A stretch of DNA of 64,000 nucleotides, taken from NCBI GenBank assembly GCA_036872755.1, contig JAVHNS010000001.1:4340001-4404000 (forward strand). Direction: 5' to 3'. This document shows, one piece after another, positions 12,163 through 22,248 of this stretch. A model generated the notes under the pieces. That model was not told the origin of the DNA, did no database searches, and saw nothing but the letters and a program-made list of their open reading frames with translations. Origin of the DNA: Orbilia blumenaviensis. Taxonomy: Eukaryota; Ascomycota; Orbiliomycetes; Orbiliales; Orbiliaceae. Position numbers and translations under genes: made by a program. Numbering within the stretch: position 1 is the stretch's first letter; the number at the start of each line of letters is the position of its first letter.

Positions 12163-12312
12163 CTGGTACCCAAGTATTATAAAGACAACAATCGCCCTAA
12201 CCATCTTCGATGCAGATACTTTGCCATGGCCAAAATTAATATTGACGGGGTGTAGGCGTTTTACTTGGTGATACAGACTATTCTAGTTGAGAATAAAAGC
12301 TCCTAGGAAGCG

Positions 12313-13113
12313 CTAACCAATCATGCTTTTTTTCCTCCCTCTAAGCCGGACCTCCTGTAGCCGTCTCAGAACAACAGCTGAACTGAGACAATTTTGTTTG
12401 TATGAGTCGAGAATGATGTTGAATAAGCGAGTGGCCCTCGGGTGTGTGCTAAGGAAAGCCCGTTCAAGAACATACAGGTCCACTGCTTTATCTTCGTCGC
12501 TATTAGAGACCTGACCGAGGCCGAAGTCTATCAGCACAACATCGAAATCTAGAAGAGATGTAGATATGTTGTTTTTGGCTAAGCCCTGGCATTCCTGTCG
12601 TGGTGATTCAATCGCAGGGGCTTGTAGCTCTCGATGTCTGAGCATCAGGTTGCTCGTGGTTAGATCGCCGTGTATAATATCGATGTCGTGGAGCTTCCCG
12701 ATCGTTTGACCGATGTTTTGCATGAGAGTATCGAGCTGGGTGCCAGCGGCCCCCCCTCCCTGGTTAGGGTCAGGGTCGGAGTTACCATCCATGTAGTCGT
12801 TGAGAAAATCTCGAACAGATGGGCCTTCTATCCACTCCATGATGATCTCCCCGCGTTTCTCATCAACGAAATACACGGCCGGGCATGGTACCCCCATTGA
12901 CCGGCAGCGATTTAGCAGCCGAGCCTCTGACACACAGCGATGCTTGGTGAGACGCATGTCGAGGGTAGCGTGTCGGTATGGCTTAGTCGGGCGAACTTTG
13001 ATGACACAGGGCATATCGGGGAGCAGGAATGTAGACTTGTAGACATGAGCTTCGGCACCTTGTTTTAGGAGGGTTCCATCGATGAGGCGCGGGGTGGGTG
13101 GCGCCATTGGCAA
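12313..13113 (-). CDS. bud32: EKC/KEOPS complex kinase Bud32
   Basis: Small atypical kinase/ATPase of the KEOPS complex, needed for t6A37 tRNA modification and telomere maintenance. Single exon, 266 residues. Seen: QGAEAHVYKSTF in place of a classic glycine loop, VIKVRPTKPYRH with the lysine, EIIMEWIEGPSVRDFL hinge, IIHGDLTTSNLML catalytic loop (HGD instead of HRD), VLIDFGLGQ metal site, VDLYVLERAFLSTHP and the diagnostic C-terminus VRLRGRKKSMIG. All match Bud32/PRPK. An insert rich in Gly/Asp (GNSDPDPNQGGGAAG) sits between hinge and catalytic loop. Met1 and Met3 are both possible starts. It is divergent from the phosphomannose isomerase gene. Confidence 0.96.
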   Translation of the reverse strand: MPMAPPTPRLIDGTLLKQGAEAHVYKSTFLLPDMPCVIKVRPTKPYRHATLDMRLTKHRCVSEARLLNRCRSMGVPCPAVYFVDEKRGEIIMEWIEGPSVRDFLNDYMDGNSDPDPNQGGGAAGTQLDTLMQNIGQTIGKLHDIDIIHGDLTTSNLMLRHRELQAPAIESPRQECQGLAKNNISTSLLDFDVVLIDFGLGQVSNSDEDKAVDLYVLERAFLSTHPRATRLFNIILDSYKQNCLSSAVVLRRLQEVRLRGRKKSMIG

Positions 13114-14015
13114 GATCGTGGCTTTAATACTGTAATAAAATATTGATGTTCGTTTGTGACCCTTTTGGTGGTTATGAGGGGTATTTATTTGCTGCTGTGG
13201 GGGAAGGGTAGTCTCGGGAAGGGGGGGGGGGATGAACTTTTAGCTTTATAAACCTTAAGGGAGCTAGTAGGCACCTAGAGGTAGGGTACCTACCTATGTG
13301 TGCCACAGAGGAGAACTAAGTTATCCTAGGTTAGTAGGTAGTAACTACCTAGCTACCTAGGTTAGGTATCTACGGGTATATAGGAAGGTACCTAATGCAC
13401 TTGTAGTAGCTATAATACCTATCTATGGCTATAGCTATGGAGGCTTTGTTACATTTCCAAGGTACCCAGGTAGGTACCTAGGTATCTGCTTCAAGCTTCA
13501 AGGGAGGGGCAGCGCCTTGGCTTAGTCAGCTGGTGAAAAGAATGCAATACAGCAAACTTACCTGTCTCAGAACCAGCCTTACTCTCTCTTGTGTTGTCGT
13601 CGGCAACACTTAACAAGTGAATTAACAGAGCGCGCGGGATTGACGAATGACATGCCCGCCATTGTCCACGTCCATTTATCCCCGCTATAACTACCTAGGT
13701 ACCTAAGGTAGGCACAGCTATAACTATAGCTGTGACTTCCAAGTTATAACTACCTACAACTACAACTACTACGAGACTAAACTACAACTACAACTACCTA
13801 ATCGAGGTAGATTATAGTCGGCCATATGCATAGATAACTCCCTACCTAAAGCCTAAGTGAGTACCTAGCTACCTACCTTTTACCTACTTACCTACCTACT
13901 TACTTACTTACCTTACCTACCCAAGCTACGTGGTATATAACAAACGTATACTACTTATATATATATATATATATACACTGGACCCAGTGCTCATCGATAT
14001 CTTACGGCTGGCAAA
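13114..14015. promoter_or_regulatory. Divergent promoter region bud32 / phosphomannose isomerase
   Basis: About 900 bp, one of the richest patches of TACCTAGGTA-type palindromic words (13260-13480 and 13690-13930), with CTATAGCTATAG and ACAACTACAACTA runs and a (TA)n tract at about 13954-13974. No gene seen. Confidence 0.55.
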
Positions 14016-15711
14016 ATGGTGCTGCCTGTCCCCTTATACGAACTTCGCTGTGGTACCCATCCATTACCCCCTCACATTCCAATACAATATTCCTAGAACA
14101 TGACATGCATGGTCATATGGGTGCGAACACCTACTGACAAATCAATGATATATAGGAGTGAACAACTATGATTGGGGTACGCAAAGAACTTAATCCAACG
14201 AGTCCTAGCATCTCATTGCTCACACCTACCCCCCCATTTTCTGTAGGAAAGCCAGGATCGACCTCCCGTGCGGCTCAATTTGCGGCTGCCGCATCAATCG
14301 ACCTCACTATCAATGAGAGTAAACCTTATGCAGAAGTACGGAAATGCCATCCTCACCCGTGGATTCGATGATTATTAACCGTCAACTGGTCTTGCTAACC
14401 TTCAACTTAACTAACTCCACGTTTAGCTTTGGATGGGAACGCATCCAACTCTACCATCAACCGATGTAGCTTCCGGTAGGAGTCTCAGAGATCTCGTCTC
14501 AACCAACGAATCCTTGCTAGGACCAGCTGTGGTCGGTAAATTTGGATCCGGCACCCTCCCCTTCCTCTTCAAAGTTCTCAGCATTGGGAAGGCTCTGAGC
14601 ATTCAGGCTCACCCAGACAAAAGACTGGCCGAGCAGCTGCATGCGGATGACCCTAAAAACTATCCTGGTATGTCGAACAACCGAAACTTTCGACAATGTC
14701 CAAGCTAAGCTCGACTTCCAGATGATAATCACAAACCTGAGATGGCCATTGCGATTACCCCATTCACAGGCCTCTGTGGCTTTCGACCCTTGCCTGAGAT
14801 CGACCAGTTCCTCTCGACCGTTCCAGCTTTGCGGGATCTGCTTGGGTCAGAAGCCATTGACGCCTTCAGAAGTTCCCTGGCCTCCGAAGACGAGGCGGAC
14901 AGGAAGCGAGGACTCCGAGATTTATATGCAGGGCTGATGACGTCGGATTCTACAGCTATTGCTTCCAGCGCGGAATCACTGGTGGGAGCTGCAAAGAGTC
15001 AACCTGATACGTTTGCTGGAGGCGCTCGTCTTTCAAATGGGGATTCATTTTCCGACCTCATTATCGAGCTTAACAATCAATTCCCGTCAGATATCGGCCT
15101 CTTTTCAACGTTTTTCTTAAATTTCGTATCACTCTCTCCCGGGCAAGCAATGTTTCTCCAGGCTAATGAGCCACATGCATATATTTCCGGCGGTCAGCCC
15201 TAATTCCCTCCTTAGCTTCTCTACAGAATGCCTAGTTGCCTAACGAGAATGTTTAGATATAATTGAGTGTATGGCAGCGTCCGACAACGTTGTTCGAGCT
15301 GGATTCACCCCAAAGTTCAAGGATGTCAAAACTTTGATCAATATGCTCACGTATCGGTCAGCTCCGGTTTCTGCTCAGATCATGACACCGACCCAGTACC
15401 CCTTTGGAATCTTGAGCCCGGATACGAAATCGGAATCTCTTCTATATGACCCTCCAATTGAGGAGTTTGCCGTGGTACGGACTACCCTTGAGAGTGGTTC
15501 AGTAGAGTTCCAAGGTATCCTTGGGCCAAGCATCATCATATTCACGGCCGGGTCTGGCGAAGTTAGGGGAGGTGGTGGTGTCGGTAAGGAGGTAGTGTCG
15601 ATTCGTCCTGGTACCGTAGTTTTTGTTGGTGCAGGGCTCTATATTCAGGTGGAGGGTACCGGTATTGAATGCTACCGAGCTTTCTGTAGCGTGGAGCAGA
15701 ACGTAGATTGA
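14016..15711 (+). CDS. Mannose-6-phosphate isomerase (type I PMI)
   Basis: Zinc enzyme interconverting fructose-6-P and mannose-6-P, feeding GDP-mannose for glycosylation and wall mannan. Six exons read by eye and in phase: 14016-14052, 14156-14176, 14247-14335, 14427-14667, 14722-15192 and 15257-15711 (437 residues). Diagnostic blocks: [55 protein letters not shown] (zinc/active-site QAHP), [40 protein letters not shown], and [18 protein letters not shown]. Exon 2 is only 21 nt long and encodes VNNYDW with split codons at both ends, so a frame finder misses the true N-terminus. Orthologues are S. cerevisiae PMI40 and Aspergillus manA. Confidence 0.95.
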
Positions 15712-16010
15712 TATTGAAAGCTACGTACATGTTAACTCGGGACTCTAGTATGTATATGACATTGGTAAAAACGGCACTCGGCATAGGCGCCTAGGAATGG
15801 ACTACGCCCATGAACCCTAAGCAGTTTAGTTCCGGATAATACTAAAAAGATGCACTTCTGGCCGCCTTGTCATGAACTGCCGTGACAGATAAAGTCAACG
15901 CCACAATTGGCCTCGCCTCCATATCTCGAGGTTAAACCATGAGTTTGTGTATCCCTGGGCTTGTAGTAAATTTTAAGCACTCGGTTGCAAAGGAAAGCAG
16001 CATAAGTATA

Positions 16011-16525
16011 TTAGCCCGGTCCGATTCTCGGCCTAGATTTCGATGGGTTAGCTTTGTGACTGGAATGCGCGGAATGACTTTGAGGGGATGCTGCCTTACA
16101 TATCGTGATGCTCGCTCAGATTCGAGAGATACTTGTTGAACTCTTCAACTCGTTCCTTATGAGACTTCGCAGCGTCCTTCAGCAGGAGCTGGTCGAGCTA
16201 TACGGAATCCGGGGGTCAATATGCCACCGCCAATTATGTTTGACAATAGCTATGTTACCTTTTTTTTACGCGCCTCTTCAAATTTCCTCTCCGCTTCGGT
16301 TTTCGGTTTTCTTTGGTAGGTCTCCTTTTCCGCCTTGTTTGTAGGTGCGCTGGGTCCATCTGGTTCGTCGGCCTCGAGGGAATCCTTAGGGTCTTTACGA
16401 GCGATCTCCTCGGACTTGGACAGTTTGGATGACTTGGTTTTCTTTTTGGACTTATGTTTTACGACCCCAGCGGAACCCTTAAGGCGTAAGGGACCGCCTG
16501 AGGTGGCATAATCGTCTTTGGCCAT
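16011..16525 (-). CDS. FAM32A-family spliceosomal protein
   Basis: Human FAM32A is an exon-ligation (step II) factor whose C-terminal tail reaches into the spliceosome active site. Three exons (16525-16259, 16197-16100, 16032-16011) give 128 residues. N-terminus MAKDDYATSGGPLRLKG, a Lys-rich linker (KHKSKKKTKSSKLSK), the conserved KTEAERKFEEARKKK, then KDAAKSHKERVEEFNKYLSN, LSEHHDM and the terminal PRIGPG. The last exon is 22 nt and encodes only the invariant tail; without that splice the protein would end at ...HHDM. Human and fungal members have this layout. It shares a divergent promoter with rho4. Confidence 0.9.
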
Positions 16526-17066
16526 GGTGGCGCGTGGCTATCGCGGTCGGTCGTGGTGTGGTCGTGGAGATGATGGCGTAGCTGCAGCTGCAGCTGTCGA
16601 TGGAGTTGGGAGAACCAACGATCGGAGATACCGAAAGGCTGGGGATGTTGTCCCGCCAACAAAAACACCGCCAAACGCCGTAATCAAACACCAGCCGCCG
16701 CCTCTCTTCCTCCCGAGCACCACGCCATCACCGCCGCTATCATCACCATCGCCACCTCTATCATCACCATCAACACCATCACCATACCCGGAAATATCTT
16801 CATCGAATCAGCGTAAACTCATTTCCGGTACTCACGAGACTTCCGAGCATATCGCCAAAGAACCAAACCCCCGCCCTACCAAATATCCCTTCTGCCTCAA
16901 AGAGTCCCACACTGCCAGCACCTAAAACCATACAGACTGCGCTGGCCCTGTAGAATGCCATCAATTGGCAGTCGCTTTTACAGCCTACACATATTATCGA
17001 CGAAAAAGACTTGACTGGACGTAACACCGCTCCCAGCGACCCTCCCGGCGAAGACCAAACACCAGG
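16526..17066. promoter_or_regulatory. Divergent promoter region FAM32A-like / rho4
   Basis: 541 bp containing CAGCTG tandem words near 16580 and a CACC/CATCACC-rich stretch at about 16720-16790. A 135-codon plus-strand frame (16518-16925) encodes Pro/Ser low complexity and is not called. Confidence 0.5.
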
Positions 17067-17874
17067 ATGTCGCGACATCAAACCAGCTCGGCCCACTCAG
17101 ATGGTTCACAGCTCGGCCTCCCAGCCGTTCTTTCGAAGAAACTTGTAGTTGTTGGCGATGGAGGATGTGGTAAAACATGTCTCCTTATCAGCTTCTCCCA
17201 AGGTTATTTCCCAGAGGTACGAACACTTACCTGAACGAGTGATACTGGGATGGCACTAAAAATTCGTCCCAATCAGAAATATGTCCCAACAGTATTTGAA
17301 AACTACATTGCCCACACTACACACAAACCGACCGGCAAGCCGATTGAGCTAGCGCTTTGGGACACCGCTGGCCAGGAAGACTACGACCGATTACGCCCGC
17401 TATCATACCCAGAAACGGATGTGCTATTCGTCTGCTTTGCCGTAGACTGTCCAACAAGCTTCGATAATGTTATGGAAAAGGTGAGCAAGTTTGTTGTTGC
17501 GCCCGGCCGCTTCCCACTCTCGGCCTTTCTAACACACTTCTTTTAACCAGTGGTATCCTGAGGTCATGCACTTTTGTCCAACAGTGCCCCTGATCCTTGC
17601 GGGCCTCAAATCGGATCTCCGTCAAGATACGAATGCAATTGATCTGCTCCGTACACAGGGGCTGGCTCCGGTACCAACAGAACAAGCAATGGAAACTGCT
17701 CGCAGTATGGGGGCACTATACATGGAATGCAGTAGCAAAACCATGCAAGGAGTACAGGAACTATTCGAATTGGCAGTGAATACAGCCGTCGGGAAGGACC
17801 TCCCTACGCCAGGTAGTACGCGGACACCTGCGGCCGTGCGACAGAAGAAACAAAAGACCTGCAAAATCCTCTAA
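17067..17874 (+). CDS. rho4: Rho-family small GTPase, Rho4 type
   Basis: Membrane-bound Rho GTPase; Rho4 acts in septum formation and wall degradation/synthesis in fungi. Exons 17067-17216, 17277-17480 and 17551-17874 give 225 residues. G1 [13 protein letters not shown], effector [12 protein letters not shown]3 [19 protein letters not shown], Rho insert region [15 protein letters not shown]5 MECSSKT and a basic tail ending in the CAAX box CKIL, where the final Leu predicts geranylgeranylation. The GDGGCGKT loop and the [17 protein letters not shown] switch I region fit Rho4 rather than Rho1/2/3 or Cdc42. G4 reads LKSD where many Rho proteins have TKxD/LKxD. An in-frame stop upstream (17022) supports this ATG. 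Confidence 0.92.
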
Positions 17875-18973
17875 AGTTGAGCTGTTTCTGGTGTATCATT
17901 CAAAGCCTTTCCTAGGCAGCATCGATAGCGTCTCTATCCCATCAACTCGGCCAAAGCATTCTTATACAATAATTGTATAGGGAGGATATTATACGTGCGA
18001 TGCCGATTGGTCTCCTCCGAACCATCAACGCAACTGTCCGCCCTTGCCGCTGGATTCGTCCTGATGTATACTAGGAGCGACTAATTCTTGATGAGAAGGA
18101 TATATGAGCTCCATGATAATTTAATATATTTCTAGGCTTACTTTCTCTACTCGTTATATCACGGCAACGGGAAATGCAAGAAATGTGAATCGTGGGCATC
18201 CAGATTAGGTTCAATTACAACCTACGACTACGCTGCAAAATGATGGACGCTTTTCTTCTTCGTTTATCTTTTTTTTTCCTTCTTTCTTTTTCTTTCGTTA
18301 CTCCCTTTCCTTTTCCCTTTCCTTTCCCCTTCCTCCTTCCTTTCCTCTTTTTTTTAGCTTAGTCCCGCATAGCTGCGCATAGAACTGGTCTCATGATAAA
18401 ACTTGACATGTGTGGTTCGTTGGATGTATGTAATTGCGGATCTTGCGACCTGGTTGGGGCGCGGAGTAACTAGGACACTTCGGTATCTAGGTACCTATGG
18501 TACGATGTTTATTACCCGTCTAGAACACCGTCTGCTGCATCCATAGCCCGGACTCGCGGGTTTACCTTGCCTGTTGTTTCAAATAGCCTGATGGAATTGA
18601 ATCCCTCAAGACGGGGAAAGGAACTTTTGATGAATTAAAACTACAATGGATAAAGGGATTGCAATATATCTGGTTGAGATAATACAAACTGGAGTCAAAT
18701 CGATCATCCAGAAGGATGTTCGCAGAACACAGCTTCACGTGACGAGCGCGAAGGTAAGAATTAAAATAGCTTATTCTCAAAAAAAAAAAAGTGAACTAGA
18801 TAGGTAGTGGCGGGGTGGCTAAATTGCAATGAAACTGAGGGAAAAGGCCTCCGCGTGATACAAAATGCGGCTGGAAAAAAGAAAGAAAAATTGAAGCAAG
18901 AAGGAAAACCGAGTATTCCAGGGTATTCAAAATAAAAAAAACCAAGCAGTATAAAACCCCAAAACTTTGCGGC
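17875..18973. other. Convergent intergenic spacer rho4 / DENN gene
   Basis: 1.1 kb between two stop codons. It has a long pyrimidine-rich stretch at 18250-18357 and an A11 run near 18780. Nothing coding is recognisable. Confidence 0.55.
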
Positions 18974-21900
18974 TTAATTATTCGAACCAAAAGCAGAAAC
19001 CCTAGCCTCGGCTCGGTTTACTATGCCCTCGGTTGCTTTTGGTATGGAATCAACACCAAAGATGCCGATATCCCTGGCTGATTTTCGTTTCTTTGGATGC
19101 ATAAAATCGACGCTCTCCTGGGCCTCAATTCCCAATCCATCATTCCCAATGTCATGCTTCTCTAGTTCTTCAGCCTCATCCAAGTCGTCAGCCTCAACTA
19201 TCTTGGTTGGGACGTCGACTTCAGCTGAATTCCCCAAAGAGAAGCGATCTTGCCCAGTAGTCGAGGCCATGGAAAGGGATGTAGAGGATCGATAGGTGAG
19301 ATCAGGGGTGGATGGGACAGAGGATAAGGAGTCATTTGGATGGAGGTGGCCACCAACACTATGAACAAGGTCTGCCTCGCCCATAAGCTCCTCTTCTGAT
19401 ACACTCTGTCGTACAGTGTTTATCGCTAGAGTTTGCTCTTCCTGTGCAGCACGATGTGCGAGCTGCAAACCTTCAACGGCTGCAGCGCATTGTTCGGAAA
19501 TGCTACGGATGATGTCAGCGATAGCATCGGTCTTTTCCTTGATATGGCGGTCAGCAACATCGTTGAGGCTCATTTCTGAATATCTCCGAGACCCTCGAGG
19601 GCTATTGAAGAACCTTCGTTCCATCTCCGGTGAGACATCCTCGCCTTGTTGTGTTGTAGAACTAAAGCTGCTTGTCCGGGATTCGGCCCGCGATGGGATC
19701 GGTGGTGGTGTCTGAGCTTCATTTGCTAATGGAGTAGTAGGAGTTGTAATTGGCTGCTCTATTTCTTCCTCATCGCCCTCGGTAACATCTGGAAGTTCGA
19801 GGTTGTCTCCAAAGGATCGGACAATATGCTCAATATGTGTAGTTTGCCCATCAATCAAACTGCGAAGTTGTAAAACAACCCTTTGTGCCTGGTCACGCTG
19901 ACGCAGCAGATTTGCATTGGTGTGATGCAGCGCGGCGAGTTCCTTTCCGTTCTTCTTCCTCTCCTTCTCCAACTCCTCCGCAACCGCCTGTTGGAGTACC
20001 AATGCCTCCAGAGCCTCGTCCCGCTGCTTTTCGGTCCCAGAAAGCCGCAGAGTCAAACGGTTAGTCTCGTCTTTTTGCTGATCTATCAAACTTGAAAGAC
20101 GACGGTTTTCACGCTTATGATTCTCTATTTTGGCTTTGAGGTCGTTTGTTTCTTTCGTGAGCTGAGCTGCGAATGCCTGGAACTTCTCGAATTGGGCCTT
20201 CCAACTGTCCAGCTCTTCCACCAAGAAATTATTTCGCTTTGTAACCTTCGTTAATTCAGTATCCATACGGTTCTTTAAATTGATGAAATCCTGCCAGGCC
20301 TCGAGGGCATCTCGAGAGAATTGATTGCGTTCACGTATTATCTCATTGAGATGACGGACAGAGACTTTCGTCATGAGTGGTTTTTTAACAGCGCCCCCAA
20401 AGATTGCTTTCATTCCAGTATTGCGTGTCTACAAGATAAAAGAGAAGGCAAATGGGTTAGACAAGGTCACCGAAAATATTCAAAGGCAATGTAGACTTAC
20501 CAGCTTTTCGCAAACATGGTCAAATACACTCATGACAGCGTCCTGGCGCCACCAATCCGGATCTTGTATACTTTCGACTTCTCCTCTCATGACGATAATC
20601 TGACCGGCAGGCACGAGCTTGCCACCGGCATATGCTGATCTGAGATGTGTAGGAACGCCAGTCGGGCTTACGTCTCCGTTCAAGGCTTGAGTCAACCTCG
20701 AAATCATCTTGGTTCTTTGACCGGGCGTCCAGACAGATGGAGGACTGCTCGTCAAAACAAAATTTCTGTCCAAATCCACGACTAATGCGTCATTTGGCGC
20801 AGAGAAAAGGCTACGACATTCAGCCGTGAATCCGAGAATATATGGACCGGGCTCTTGAACAAGGTCCTTCGCATGCCGGGCGTGAACAAGCGGCACATAC
20901 AACCCGCTCCACTCGTAAACCCGCACGCAATGCCGTATTGTCTCTGCCGCAACTGTGAGTATTGCAGGATAGTGACTGACAAAGATGATTCTTCTTGTTG
21001 GAGAGAGGGCTGCTTCGATAACGCCGACTATATTAGGGATTGAAAGGCAACTGAAAAGTGGCCACATGGAAAACTACGGTCGGAGTGTGTTAGGTCAACT
21101 AAAATAAAATGAATTCACAAAAAAAAAAAAAAAAAAAAAAAAAGGGAAGAAAAAAGAGGATGGTTGGATGGTTGGTGAAGGGGTGTGTATAGAACATACA
21201 TTTTGAAACCCAGTTGGGGAGGATGGGAACTGGTAGCAAAGGGCGTAATCCTTCATGTCAATCCGGACCAAGTCATTGAGACGTGGGGCTGGAAACGACA
21301 ATATTCGCGAGACTTCCCTATGATCATGACATGGTGTATCAGCGGATTACTCATTTTTTTGAGACGGATATGATGGAGTATACGACAGGGGGGCATACTC
21401 TGCATGGAACAAGTTGGTGGCTTTGTTCCAGTGGATCCACATTCCCCTCAGATAGTCACCCAGCAAGTCAAAGAGAGGGTATCTGGATAGGAAGCTCAAG
21501 GCGTATGGAATCCAATATGTTTCATCGGGAGCATCGAAGAAATCACCACCTTCAACACGCTTTCTCATTTCCCGAATGGTTTCAGCACGCTTCTCGTCAG
21601 CCCGAGACCATACACGCAACGCGATTCCGTAAAGAGTCTGGGAGGAGTCCTGTTGGAGGACGAATGTATGATGGACGCAGTGAGGTTGCGTCCTTCCGGT
21701 GCAGATTTCTACATCTTGTGGGAAACAAGCCTGTGAATTCGCATAGTTAGCAGTGAACCGGATTTAACAAAGGGTTTTTCTTTCTCCAAAATAAAATATA
21801 ATTCGAATTCGAATTGAAAGGTAGGGGTTTTGATTGTCCATACCCTCATGGCTGCGTGCAATGCTTTGGCAACATCATTTTCCTGTTCGACCCTGGGGCT

Positions 21901-22248
21901 ACTGCCGAGGATTTCGGGAAGCCAGAACTGACTGACAGCGCCCTTCATATGGGTGATTTTACCCTGAGTCGGGGGAGGAGCTCGAACCCATTGTGAAGGT
22001 TCCCGACCAACTCCACAGACCAGGTAGGCATGAGTGAGGGTTTTGGGTGTTCTCTGTGTGACCTTGATGTTTAATGTGGCAGGGATGGGCTGGGTTATTC
22101 GACTGTGCAATGAGGATGTTCGGCTAGGTATCGGTAGAGGGTTGTCGCCAGCTTCACGCGTGGGAGGTCGGTCAATGTTCGGTGTATTGGCGGGGTTTCC
22201 AGACCGTGGGCGGGAGATGGTCGAAGGTCTCCTGTGAAGCGAAGACAT
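18974..22248 (-). CDS. DENN-domain protein with C-terminal coiled coil (putative Rab GEF)
   Basis: DENN proteins are exchange factors for Rab GTPases. Five minus-strand exons give roughly 960-970 residues. Exon 1 (22248-21844) has a Pro/Ser-rich start, then LTHAYLVCGVGREPSQWV. Exon 2 carries the uDENN part (ACFPQDVEICTGRTQPHCVH, FVLQQDSSQTLYGIALRVWS). Exons 3-4 carry cDENN/dDENN-type segments (PTRRIIFVSHYPAILTVAAE, YILGFTAECRSLFSAPNDAL, VVDLDRNFVLTSSPP). Exon 5 is a long coiled coil (about 150 residues starting TKVSVRHLNEIIRERNQFSR) and an acidic/Ser-rich tail ending in GSNN. One intron contains a 25-base A/T homopolymer (21119-21143). The specific Rab and orthologue name cannot be told from sequence by eye. 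Confidence 0.85.

Noticed and set aside
16518..16925. Plus-strand 135-codon frame between FAM32A-like and rho4
   Set aside because: Pro/Ser low complexity, overlaps the FAM32A start codon, and is not in frame with rho4.
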